From NCBI GenBank assembly GCA_003151975.1, contig PLZD01000041.1, positions 46,011 through 110,010 on the forward strand: a stretch of DNA of 64,000 bases, read 5' to 3'. The position numbers and the translations under genes were made by a program. The notes under the pieces were generated by a model. That model worked only from the letters and a program-made list of their open reading frames with translations. It did not search any database and was not told where the DNA came from. This document shows, one piece after another, positions 25,471 through 33,229 of this stretch. Each line of letters starts with the position of its first letter. Positions within the stretch are counted from its first letter, which is position 1. This stretch comes from Elusimicrobiota bacterium. Its GTDB lineage: Bacteria > Elusimicrobiota > Elusimicrobia > UBA1565 > UBA9628.

Positions 25471-25490
25471 TCGGCGGCCGGTTCATTTCA

Positions 25491-25516
25491 TATAATGCGT
25501 TGCCCCCATTGGGGGC
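25491..25516 (+). promoter_or_regulatory. -10 box and leader hairpin of the His-rich protein gene
   Basis: TATAAT at 25491-25496. The transcript would begin with the hairpin GCCCCC-ATT-GGGGGC (25502-25516) and carry a strong SD (GGGAGGA) before the ATG at 25547. This is a structured, leadered mRNA, unlike most genes in the window. Confidence 0.55.
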
Positions 25517-25546
25517 GATAGGCTTACCCGATTAGGGAGGATTACC

Positions 25547-25840
25547 ATGAAAGATATTCGCATCGCCGTTCTCGCGCTGCTCGCCGCCGCGCTCTTCGCC
25601 CCCAGCCTCGCGCTCGCTCAGGATAACGCCGCTCCCGCCGCTCCGACGGCTCCCGCCGCCGGCGACAAGAAGGAGCACAAGGGCCACAAGCACCACGACA
25701 AGGACGGCGACAAGGATCACAAGGACGGCGACAAGAAGGACGGAGATAAGAAGGAGCACAAGGGTCACAAGCACCACGACAAGGACGCGAAGAAAGACGG
25801 CGACATGAAGAAGGCCGACGCCCCGAAGCCCGCCAACTAA
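25547..25840 (+). CDS. secreted His/Lys/Asp-rich repeat protein
   Basis: A 97-residue protein with a signal peptide (AVLALLAAALFAPSLALAQ) and a mature part made of repeated units: KKEHKGHKHHDKD occurs twice, separated by DGDKDHKDGDKK. It has no fold signature. His/Asp clusters of this kind can bind Zn, Ni or Cu, so metal buffering in the periplasm is a reasonable guess. It is followed by a strong terminator, so it is monocistronic. Confidence 0.75.
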   Translation: MKDIRIAVLALLAAALFAPSLALAQDNAAPAAPTAPAAGDKKEHKGHKHHDKDGDKDHKDGDKKDGDKKEHKGHKHHDKDAKKDGDMKKADAPKPAN

Positions 25841-25857
25841 TCCGTTAACGAATCAGG

Positions 25858-25897
25858 AAGGCGGTCCGCGGTTCTCCGCGGGCCGCCTTTTCTTTTT
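25858..25897 (+). terminator. rho-independent terminator
   Basis: GGCGGTCCGCGG, loop TTCT, CCGCGGGCCGCC, followed by a T-rich run (TTTTCTTTTT). It ends the His-rich protein transcript and lies just beyond the stop of the convergent helicase gene. Confidence 0.85.
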
Positions 25898-25898
25898 C

Positions 25899-28800
25899 CT
25901 AAAGCTCGGGCGCGCGCAGGAAGATCAAGCGGAACTCGACGGGGGATTCATTCATGGCGCGCTCGACGGCGGCGCAGTACGCCGCGCCCTGCTGGGAGTA
26001 GCGCGCCTTCACGGTCTTGGCTTCCTTGGGCGCGACGCGGTCGGTCTTGTAATCGGCGACGACCAAGCGTCCTTTGCTGCGGTAAAGCAGATCGATCGAG
26101 CCGCGCAGGACGGCCCCCTCTTTTTCCAGCGCAAACGGAAGCTCGCGGCCTAAAATCTCGACAGCGGCAAGGTCCCGAGCGGTCTTCGACGCGAGAAACG
26201 ACTCAAGGACCGCCTGCGCCTCCGCGCCCGCCCCGTCCCAATCGCCGGACGGATCGAGTCGCTCGAGAACGCCCCGGGCCCCGCCGAGCGCTGACGGCAA
26301 ATCGCCCGCCGCCCCGAAGTCCCAGCCCTGCAAGACCTTGTGGCAAAGCTGGCCGATCCGCGCGCCCGAAGACGGCGCGGCCGCGTTTTCGTCGCGCGGC
26401 CGGGCCTTGGGCGCCTCTTTTAAATAATCGGTGGGGGTCGCCGTCCACGGCTTTCCGAGAGCCTCGTCGCGGCGCCGAGCGCGCTCGCTCCACAGGGATT
26501 GCGAGATTTTCTCGGACGGAAGACCGGCCTTGCGGGCCGGCACCGCTCGCTGGGGCCTGGCGCGAGCCGCGTCGACCGGCACTAAGCGGGCGCTCACGCC
26601 GTGGCCGCCCGCGGGCCAGACGCCAGCGCGCGCCAAGCGCGAGGTGAACGCGTTCTTGTCGCCCTTCTCCTTACCCACAATGATGAGCCGCTCCTTGGCG
26701 CGCGTCATGGCGACGTACAGCAGGCGGACGGCTTCCTCGTCCTGCCGAGCCGCCTCGGCCGCCTCGAGGCGCGCCATGCGCGCATCGGCGGAAGAACCAA
26801 GCCGCAAGCCCAGCCGCAGGCTCGCCCAATCGAACAGCGAGCCTTCCTTGCGCGCGTTGCGCCTGCCGCTGGCCGCGTTGGTCAGGAACACGACGGGAAA
26901 CTCGAGGCCCTTGGCCTTGTGGATGGTCAGCACGCGGACCGCGTCGAGATGCTCGTCGGCCAACGGGCTCTCTCCCTCGCGGCCGGAATCCTGCACGTCG
27001 AGCGAGATCCGCTCGATAAACTCGCGCAGGGTCTCGCCGCGCTGACCCGAGGCCTCGGCGGCCAGGCGCGCCAGCTTGAGCAAATTCGAGACGCTTTGCT
27101 GGCCGTGATAGGCCGCGGCGCTCAGCTCGAGCAGCCGCGTCTCCTGAAGCGCTCCGTGCACGAGCTCGCCGAGAGGCACGCGACCCACGCGCGCGCGCAG
27201 ACTCCGCAGCGCGGCCATCAACGGCTCGTGCGCCGCGGGCTTGGCGTTTTTTCTTAAGTAGCTTATGGCCCCGCTCTTGGCCAGTTCGTAGAGCCCGCGA
27301 TCATCGAGCCCGCCCAGCGGCGAGCGCAGCACGCCGGCAAGCGCTGCGCGGTCGCCCGGGTCGTCGAGCGCGCGCAAGATGTTCAGGAAATCCAGCACTT
27401 CTTGGGCGCCGTAGAAGTGGCGCTCGAGCTCGACGGCGTACGGGATGCCCGCCGTCTTGAACTCGTCGAGCAAGGCGGGCAGCGGCGTGGAGGCGCGCAG
27501 CAGCACGGCGACGTCCTTGTATAGAAATTTTTTGCCCGGGCCGCACTGAGAGATGATCCACGACGCGATCCAATGCGACTCCGCGCGCGAGACCGCGGCC
27601 GCGTCATACGGCGCGCCTTCCGCGCCAGGAGCACCGATCGAGACGAACTCCACCGACGAGCCCGCGGCGCCTGCTCGGCCGGCCTCGAGTCTTTTGTGAG
27701 CGGCCTGCAGGCCTTCGGACTCGACCATGAGCGTCTCGAAAATGCGGTTGACCGGCTCCAAGATCTCCGCGGGACTTCTAAAGTTCGTTTGCAGATCGCT
27801 GGCGACAGCCCCCGGGCCGCTCAGCACGTGGCGCGTGAAGCTTTGGTAGGCCGAAATGTCGGCGCCGCGGAAGCGGTAGATCGACTGCTTGGGATCGCCG
27901 ACGACGAACAAACGCCCGGCCCCGGCCTTGAGCTCGGTCCAGTTCGTCGCCCGGCGCCCGGGCGCCTCCGCGAGGAACAAGAGCAGCTCACCCTGCAAGG
28001 GATCGGTGTCTTGGAACTCGTCGATGAGCAAAGCGGCGAACTTGCCCTTGAGCTCTTCGCGGACCTCGTGATGGTCGCGCACGAGGTCGCGCGCCTTGAG
28101 CAGCAGCCCGTCGAACGAAACCAGGCCGCGGCGCGTGTAGGTCCGCCGGAAGGCGCGGGCGAACGGCAAGATCAGCCGACAGGCGCGCCGCACGAGCGCC
28201 TCGGAGGCCGCAGAGGCGGACTCCGCGATCGCGACCGCCTTGTCGTAAATGGGCTCGCGGTCCGCGTCCCAATCTTTCGGCCACGACGAGGTGAAGGACG
28301 CGCCGCGCACGGCGGCAAGGCGCGGCTCATCATTGCGCGCCGCGGCGGCAAGCTCGTGCAAGTGTTTCGCGAGTGCGACGAGCGTCTCCTTGATCTTCGA
28401 GCGGCCTTTCGGCGCGGGCTGGCCCTCGGGCAGCGCCTCTACGTCTTTGGCGAGCCGGTCCAGCCAATCGGCCGTTTCGCGGTCGGCCTCGCCCGCGTTT
28501 GATAGATCCAGGCGCTCACCGCAAAGTTCTTTCGCCAGCGACTCCAAGTCCGAAAGCTGGCAAAGCGCCAGAATTTCAAGCCAGCTCTGCGCGCGCGGCG
28601 GCCGCTCGCCGAGCTCGCCGTCGAGCCAGCGCGCCCACTCGGACGCGAACAGCTCCTCGAAATTCTCACCCTCGTCGACGGAAAAGCCCGGGTCGACTCC
28701 CGCCTGCACGGGATAGAGCCTCAGCAGGTGCGCGGCAAACGAGTGAATGGTGCCGATCTGCGCCTTGTCGAGATCTTCCAGCGACGCGCGCGCGCGCTTA

Positions 28801-29147
28801 AGCAATTCGCCCTCGTCCTTGACGAAGTGCGCCTTGAGTTCAGCCAGCGTCCGTTCGGCGCGTTCTCGTGCTTCTTCGTGAAGGGGCTCCCCCGCGAGCA
28901 ACGCAGCAAGCTCCGCGAGTCGGTCGCTCAGACGCAGCTTGATCTCGCCGGCGGCTTTTTCGGTGAAAGTCAGCGCCACGATCTCGCTGATCGGGAGCGG
29001 TTTTCCTTTCGGCCCGCCGAGCAGCAGGAAGAGCAGGCGGTCGGTCAGCAGCGTCGTCTTGCCCGTGCCGGCGCCCGCCTCAACGACGACGTTGGCGTCG
29101 AGCGAGAGCCGTGCCGCGTCGCGGGCTTTCTGGTCGGGGGTCGCCAC
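25899..29147 (-). CDS. addA: AddA/RecB-like UvrD helicase-nuclease
   Basis: A 1082-residue protein. Walker A GAGTGKTT is near residue 26, Walker B is LLIDEFQDTDPLQ, then VGDPKQSIYRFRGAD (motif IV), VLTIHKAKGLEFPVV (motif V) and LLYVAMTRAKERL (motif VI). The C-terminal PD-(D/E)XK nuclease is marked by GSIDLLY (about 1017) and VADYKTD (about 1032). This is the AddA layout: an ATP-driven 3'-5' helicase that resects double-strand breaks with AddB. The GTG start sits 6 nt after TATAAT (29154-29159), so the mRNA is probably leaderless. Its likely partner is at 33230-36253. Confidence 0.88.
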   Translation of the reverse strand: MATPDQKARDAARLSLDANVVVEAGAGTGKTTLLTDRLLFLLLGGPKGKPLPISEIVALTFTEKAAGEIKLRLSDRLAELAALLAGEPLHEEARERAERTLAELKAHFVKDEGELLKRARASLEDLDKAQIGTIHSFAAHLLRLYPVQAGVDPGFSVDEGENFEELFASEWARWLDGELGERPPRAQSWLEILALCQLSDLESLAKELCGERLDLSNAGEADRETADWLDRLAKDVEALPEGQPAPKGRSKIKETLVALAKHLHELAAAARNDEPRLAAVRGASFTSSWPKDWDADREPIYDKAVAIAESASAASEALVRRACRLILPFARAFRRTYTRRGLVSFDGLLLKARDLVRDHHEVREELKGKFAALLIDEFQDTDPLQGELLLFLAEAPGRRATNWTELKAGAGRLFVVGDPKQSIYRFRGADISAYQSFTRHVLSGPGAVASDLQTNFRSPAEILEPVNRIFETLMVESEGLQAAHKRLEAGRAGAAGSSVEFVSIGAPGAEGAPYDAAAVSRAESHWIASWIISQCGPGKKFLYKDVAVLLRASTPLPALLDEFKTAGIPYAVELERHFYGAQEVLDFLNILRALDDPGDRAALAGVLRSPLGGLDDRGLYELAKSGAISYLRKNAKPAAHEPLMAALRSLRARVGRVPLGELVHGALQETRLLELSAAAYHGQQSVSNLLKLARLAAEASGQRGETLREFIERISLDVQDSGREGESPLADEHLDAVRVLTIHKAKGLEFPVVFLTNAASGRRNARKEGSLFDWASLRLGLRLGSSADARMARLEAAEAARQDEEAVRLLYVAMTRAKERLIIVGKEKGDKNAFTSRLARAGVWPAGGHGVSARLVPVDAARARPQRAVPARKAGLPSEKISQSLWSERARRRDEALGKPWTATPTDYLKEAPKARPRDENAAAPSSGARIGQLCHKVLQGWDFGAAGDLPSALGGARGVLERLDPSGDWDGAGAEAQAVLESFLASKTARDLAAVEILGRELPFALEKEGAVLRGSIDLLYRSKGRLVVADYKTDRVAPKEAKTVKARYSQQGAAYCAAVERAMNESPVEFRLIFLRAPEL

Positions 29148-29153
29148 CCCGGG

Positions 29154-29159
29154 ATTATA
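29154..29159 (-). promoter_or_regulatory. -10 box of addA-like gene
   Basis: TATAAT on the minus strand, 6 nt before the GTG start codon at 29147. Confidence 0.55.
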
Positions 29160-29204
29160 TAATAGGCGGCGCAGCAGGAAGCTGCTCGACCGATCGTCGG
29201 CGTC

Positions 29205-29456
29205 TTATTTTTCGAGCCACCGGCTCATCAAGCGCTTGATCTGCGTCTGGTAGGGAATGCCGCTGAGACCGGCCTTCGTCTTGAAGGCCGACAAAAGCGG
29301 CTCCGGGACCTTGATGCTGATCAAACGGCTCTTGGTAATGCCGCGAGCCGCGCCGTGCAAGAGCCGAAAATCGTCCAAGAAGCGGACGATCTGCTCCGGG
29401 CGCATGGACCGGCACTGCTCTAAATACTCCTTGGAAAAATATTGGACGGGTCTCAT
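29205..29456 (-). CDS. CopG-family antitoxin-like protein
   Basis: An 83-residue protein whose C-terminal half (SRLISIKVPEPLLSAFKTK, then GIPYQTQIKRLMSRWLE) matches the ribbon-helix-helix CopG_antitoxin type. The N-terminal part (VQYFSKEYLEQCR...) is variable in such proteins. It overlaps the upstream nucleotidyltransferase gene by 4 nt, so the two are translationally coupled. It probably binds DNA as a dimer and represses its own operon, perhaps at the palindrome 29918-29937. Confidence 0.72.
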   Translation of the reverse strand: MRPVQYFSKEYLEQCRSMRPEQIVRFLDDFRLLHGAARGITKSRLISIKVPEPLLSAFKTKAGLSGIPYQTQIKRLMSRWLEK

Positions 29457-29917
29457 TTTCGCAGTTCCTCCAACGCCCGGACGTCTTCCAAGTCCTGCGG
29501 CCGCCCGCTGGCCCTTTTCATGGCGATGAGATCGTCCAGCGCCAGCACCGGAAGCCTGTGCGCGCCGTACTTGATCCTCGCGACCTTGAGTTTGGCCAGA
29601 TCGTGAGTGATGATGATGTCCACGATCTGGGTCGGATCTCCCGGATTGAAGAAGCTCCAGGCGATCAGATTCCTGTTCTTGATGTATTCCTCGCGGAAAT
29701 CGAAGACCTCGGCCCCCGTCACGGGAAGCCGCGGCGCGAGACCGAGGGTCTTCAGGGCGGCTTCGGCCTTGATAAAATGCCGGCGCGAAAGACGCAGGAC
29801 GATGTCCACGTCGACGGTTCCGCGCACGGCGCCATGCAGGGCCACCGCGTACCCGCCGGCGATCGCGAAGGGAACTGCGGCCTTCTCCAGAGCGGAGGCG
29901 ACGTCATTCAATAGCAT
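29453..29917 (-). CDS. nucleotidyltransferase-fold toxin-like protein (AbiEii/MNT type)
   Basis: A 154-residue protein. FAIAGGYAVALHG followed by TVDVDIVL matches the GG/S-x-DxD core of minimal nucleotidyltransferases. DIIITHDL and LPVLALDDLIAMKRASGRPQDLEDV is the typical C-terminal part of AbiEii/DUF6036 relatives. I chose the ATG at 29917 because the longer frame would run through a palindromic operator. With the CopG-like gene downstream it forms a toxin-antitoxin-like pair; gene order (NTase first) is the reverse of classic AbiE. Confidence 0.72.
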   Translation of the reverse strand: MLLNDVASALEKAAVPFAIAGGYAVALHGAVRGTVDVDIVLRLSRRHFIKAEAALKTLGLAPRLPVTGAEVFDFREEYIKNRNLIAWSFFNPGDPTQIVDIIITHDLAKLKVARIKYGAHRLPVLALDDLIAMKRASGRPQDLEDVRALEELRK

Positions 29918-29937
29918 GGTATGTATAAGTATATACC
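29918..29937. promoter_or_regulatory. palindromic operator-like sequence
   Basis: GGTATGTATA-AGTATATACC is a near-perfect 20-bp inverted repeat abutting the start of the nucleotidyltransferase gene. It overlaps TATACT/TATACA -10-like words. It is a probable autoregulatory site for the CopG-like protein. Confidence 0.5.
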
Positions 29938-29956
29938 ACGACCTCATCCGCGTCAA

Positions 29957-30025
29957 GGCCGCCGTCGGTCTAAAGGACCCATACCGGACCTACCGAGGCA
30001 TTAGGCCTTTAGCCGCTTACGCAAA
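29957..30025. repeat. intergenic GGCCTA/GGACC-rich degenerate repeat (site B)
   Basis: Words TCTAAAGGACCCATA, GGACCTA and TTAGGCCTTTAG lie between the toxin-like gene and the secreted-protein gene at 30053. They are related to sites A (17861) and C (52725). Confidence 0.5.
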
Positions 30026-30052
30026 GTTCCGCCATCGCCTACACTATTAAGG

Positions 30053-33000
30053 ATGCGGCATCTCGTCGTCATCGTTCTGCTGGCCTCGACCTGGGCTAAA
30101 GCTCAAGTGCCCCCCGCCGTTCCCGGAGCGCCCGCCGGCGCCGCATTGCAGATGCAGCTCGTCGCGCTGACGCCCGAACTGCTGACGCGCTGGGGCTACG
30201 ACATCGACAAGGTCATGGCCTTGCCGCCCGACAAGAAAATCGAACTTCAAAGACAACTCACTTTGCTCGAGATCGGCCGCCTGCGCAAGCTCGAACTTCT
30301 CAAGAAGCTTCGGCCCAAGGACTGGGCCACTTTCGTCACCGATCAACAGCTCATCACGCCCGAGGGCCTTAAGCTGATCGACGACTACCTCGCGACGCTC
30401 AAGGACAAGCCCATGCTCGTGCCGGCGCAGGTCAAGGAGTTCGAGCGCAAGGACGGCAAGCCGCTGACCGCCGAGGATTTCGCGCGCGCGCAAGCGATCA
30501 TGGACCATCTCTTCGACGGAGTCGCCGCGCACACGGGCAACGACATGAGCGGCGAGGTCGTCGTCGACGCGCACGTGCGCAACGAAACGGTCTACGACAT
30601 GACGGTCACCAATCCGAGAACGGGCTTGAGCCTCTCGGTCGGCCAACTCTTCGTCGACGACCAGCACCCCAACGCCGAGGCCAGCCCTTACGCCAACATC
30701 ACCTGGAACAAGGACAGCAAGCCCGATAGCTGGGCCGACTACCGCTTCAAGGCGAGTCTCGGGTACGTCGACCTGCGGTCGCGCTATTTCACCGACGACT
30801 CCAGCGTCAACGGACCGGTCAATCAGGTCCTGCAGCTCGGCCAACAGCTCGGCGTGCCGCAGGCGCAGTTGAATCAGGCGTCCAAGTACGTCACCTACGA
30901 CGATCCTTATCAAACTCACGGCATCATCGTGACGAGCCTGCTGACGGAGCTTGGCCGCGCATACAATCTCTTCGGCCCCGTCGACCTCTCGTGGACCGTG
31001 GGCGGCCTGGTCAAGACGATGTGGGTCGCGCCCAACGCCGCCTTCGACGAGACCCTGGGCCTGCGTGTGCGCTTGAGCGACGGCATGTCGTTGGGCTTTT
31101 TCGGCGGCGTCGCTCAGAACGCATCCCCCGTGGGCACGGATATTTTCCAGCAGGGCCTGGCCAGCTCGAATATCAAGACCGGGCTCTACATCGAGAACGC
31201 GCCGCACGTCGGCGTCGCGCTTTGGGGCAAGGTGCCCGGCGTTTCCGACCTGCACTTCTCGGTGAGCGGCACCCAGCGCTGGAATGAAACAACTTCGGTC
31301 CACGAGGCCGAAGGCTCATTGATGACGACTTTCTACGACCATCCGCTGGCCTTGCGGGCCTCCATCAGCCAGGAGACCGGCACGAGCATCGAGTACGGCC
31401 GGCGCAAGGAACAGCTGGAGCTCGACTACCATCTCTCGGAAAAGGCCCAAGCCTATCTCGCCTTTCAGCGCGACCACGTGATGTACGGCAACGCGACCGT
31501 AGACTCCAAATCCATGCTGGCGGGCTTTAAGATCGACTTCGGCGGCTCGGGCTCGTCCTTGACCGTCGACCAGCTGATGGGCGGCAAGTACAAGGACGAC
31601 TCGCCGCAAAAGGCGCAGTTCCAGCAGACTCTCACCCAGATCAACCGCGACCTCACCGCCGCCGTCGACATCGTCAACAAGGCCAACCAAGCTTACGACG
31701 GCATCCGCCCCGGCATCAACCCGCAGCAGGTCGAAAACCAGCTCAACGCGCTTTCACTCTCGCTCTCGCGCCTGGACCCAGCGACCGCGGGCCAGCTCAT
31801 CGACCAGCTCGGCAAGCTCGGCCTCTCCCCCACCCAGCAGACCGCGCTCTCCAACATTTGGCTCAAGACCGTGCCGCCCAACGTCGCGTACTACCAAAAC
31901 CTGCTCGCTCAGCTTCAGACGGGCCTGGCCAAGAACGGTCCGGGCGCCGTGCAGCAGGCCAACGCCGCGCTGGCCAAGGTCGACAACTGGTCCAACTGGT
32001 TTGCCGCGCATCAAGGCGACATCCGCTCCATGATCGGCCTTCTGACCAACGAGCAGGTCTGGGACGCGGCGGTGATCTCGGCGGCGCGTGCCCAGCTGAT
32101 CACCGCGATGCAGCAGTACGGCAAGGTCCAAGTGCCCATCTTGGGACATGACATCACGCTTCAAATCGACGCGCCCGCGATCATGGCCGCATCCAACATA
32201 CTCAACAGCCGGCTCTCGCCGCTGGCGCCCGTGACCGACGCCCAGGCCGACGCCTTCCTGATGCGCCAGGCCGGAAGGTCGCTCGGGCTCGAAGGGACGA
32301 ACTTCACCAGCGCGCAGATCTCCAACGGCCTCTTCGGCCTGGCCGATACTCAGATCAAGCAGCAGTTGACGCAGGCGCTGGCCCCCGTGATGGCGCAAGT
32401 CGGCAGCGAGACGCCCGCGCAGCTCGCCTCCAAGGTGCTCGCGGCGCTGCCCCCCAACATCGCGGCGGCGGCCCAACAGCAGTACGGCGCCAATCTCTCG
32501 GGCTTGATCCCGGCCAATTTGTCGAACCAACAGCTCAAGACCTTGGCCGGCCAGCTTCCCGACCAGATCACGACGATGCTCGAGAAAAAATACGGCGCCC
32601 AGCTCGCGGGAGGGATCAGTCAGGCGGTTTCCTGGGCCGGCGATCTTCTGGCCCGCCAGGTCAACATGACGATGATCCAGCTGATGCTGGCCTCCGAGGA
32701 GCTCAACCGCCTGACCGTCGATCACGGCCAGAAGATCGACAACCTCGACCTGCGCATGGCGATGCGCTCGTTCGACATGCTCGACGCGCGCGAGAAGCAA
32801 CAGGCGCAGAACAAGATCTCGGACCTCAAGGAGCTCGTCGTTCACAAAGCCGGCGTGGACGACGCCGGGCTTGCGCAGAAGTTCAAGGCCCACGGCAAGG
32901 AAGTCCTGCAAGACCTTCAGCTCGATCCCTCCTGGCCGCAGGGCCTGCGCGTCGACGTCGAGGAGTCGGCCTGGATGCCGCTGCTGACGCTCTACGGCGA

Positions 33001-33229
33001 CGGCGCGTTTTTCGATCTCGTCGGCAAGATGAAGGAGCGCTACAAGGCCAAGCCCCACGCGGGCGGGCTCAACATCACTTTCGCCTACCGCGTCGACCAA
33101 ACCTACGGCGCGTCGATCTGGCGCGACGGACGGATCCACAGCGTGAAATTCGAGCTGGGCCGCCCCAAGGACGCGCGCGACGCCGAGTTCAAGCTCTCGA
33201 ACCTCGACAGCTACGTCGACGAGAAGTAG
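30053..33229 (+). CDS. large exported protein, beta-rich N-terminal half and helical C-terminal half, unknown function
   Basis: A 1058-residue protein with a signal peptide (RHLVVIVLLASTWAKA). Residues about 60-155 are charged and helical. About 165-510 show alternating strands with aromatic ends (DLSWTVGGLV, RVRLSDGMSLGFFGG, HVGVALWGKV, AYLAFQRDHVMYG), suggesting a beta-barrel or beta-sandwich. About 520-950 is Ala/Gln/Leu-rich helix (for example ALAPVMAQVGSETPAQLASK). No family is recognised. A TACACT box at 30040-30045 is 7 nt before the ATG. AAGG touches the ATG, too close to act as an SD. Its stop abuts the stop of the convergent addB-like gene. Confidence 0.72.
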   Translation: MRHLVVIVLLASTWAKAQVPPAVPGAPAGAALQMQLVALTPELLTRWGYDIDKVMALPPDKKIELQRQLTLLEIGRLRKLELLKKLRPKDWATFVTDQQLITPEGLKLIDDYLATLKDKPMLVPAQVKEFERKDGKPLTAEDFARAQAIMDHLFDGVAAHTGNDMSGEVVVDAHVRNETVYDMTVTNPRTGLSLSVGQLFVDDQHPNAEASPYANITWNKDSKPDSWADYRFKASLGYVDLRSRYFTDDSSVNGPVNQVLQLGQQLGVPQAQLNQASKYVTYDDPYQTHGIIVTSLLTELGRAYNLFGPVDLSWTVGGLVKTMWVAPNAAFDETLGLRVRLSDGMSLGFFGGVAQNASPVGTDIFQQGLASSNIKTGLYIENAPHVGVALWGKVPGVSDLHFSVSGTQRWNETTSVHEAEGSLMTTFYDHPLALRASISQETGTSIEYGRRKEQLELDYHLSEKAQAYLAFQRDHVMYGNATVDSKSMLAGFKIDFGGSGSSLTVDQLMGGKYKDDSPQKAQFQQTLTQINRDLTAAVDIVNKANQAYDGIRPGINPQQVENQLNALSLSLSRLDPATAGQLIDQLGKLGLSPTQQTALSNIWLKTVPPNVAYYQNLLAQLQTGLAKNGPGAVQQANAALAKVDNWSNWFAAHQGDIRSMIGLLTNEQVWDAAVISAARAQLITAMQQYGKVQVPILGHDITLQIDAPAIMAASNILNSRLSPLAPVTDAQADAFLMRQAGRSLGLEGTNFTSAQISNGLFGLADTQIKQQLTQALAPVMAQVGSETPAQLASKVLAALPPNIAAAAQQQYGANLSGLIPANLSNQQLKTLAGQLPDQITTMLEKKYGAQLAGGISQAVSWAGDLLARQVNMTMIQLMLASEELNRLTVDHGQKIDNLDLRMAMRSFDMLDAREKQQAQNKISDLKELVVHKAGVDDAGLAQKFKAHGKEVLQDLQLDPSWPQGLRVDVEESAWMPLLTLYGDGAFFDLVGKMKERYKAKPHAGGLNITFAYRVDQTYGASIWRDGRIHSVKFELGRPKDARDAEFKLSNLDSYVDEK

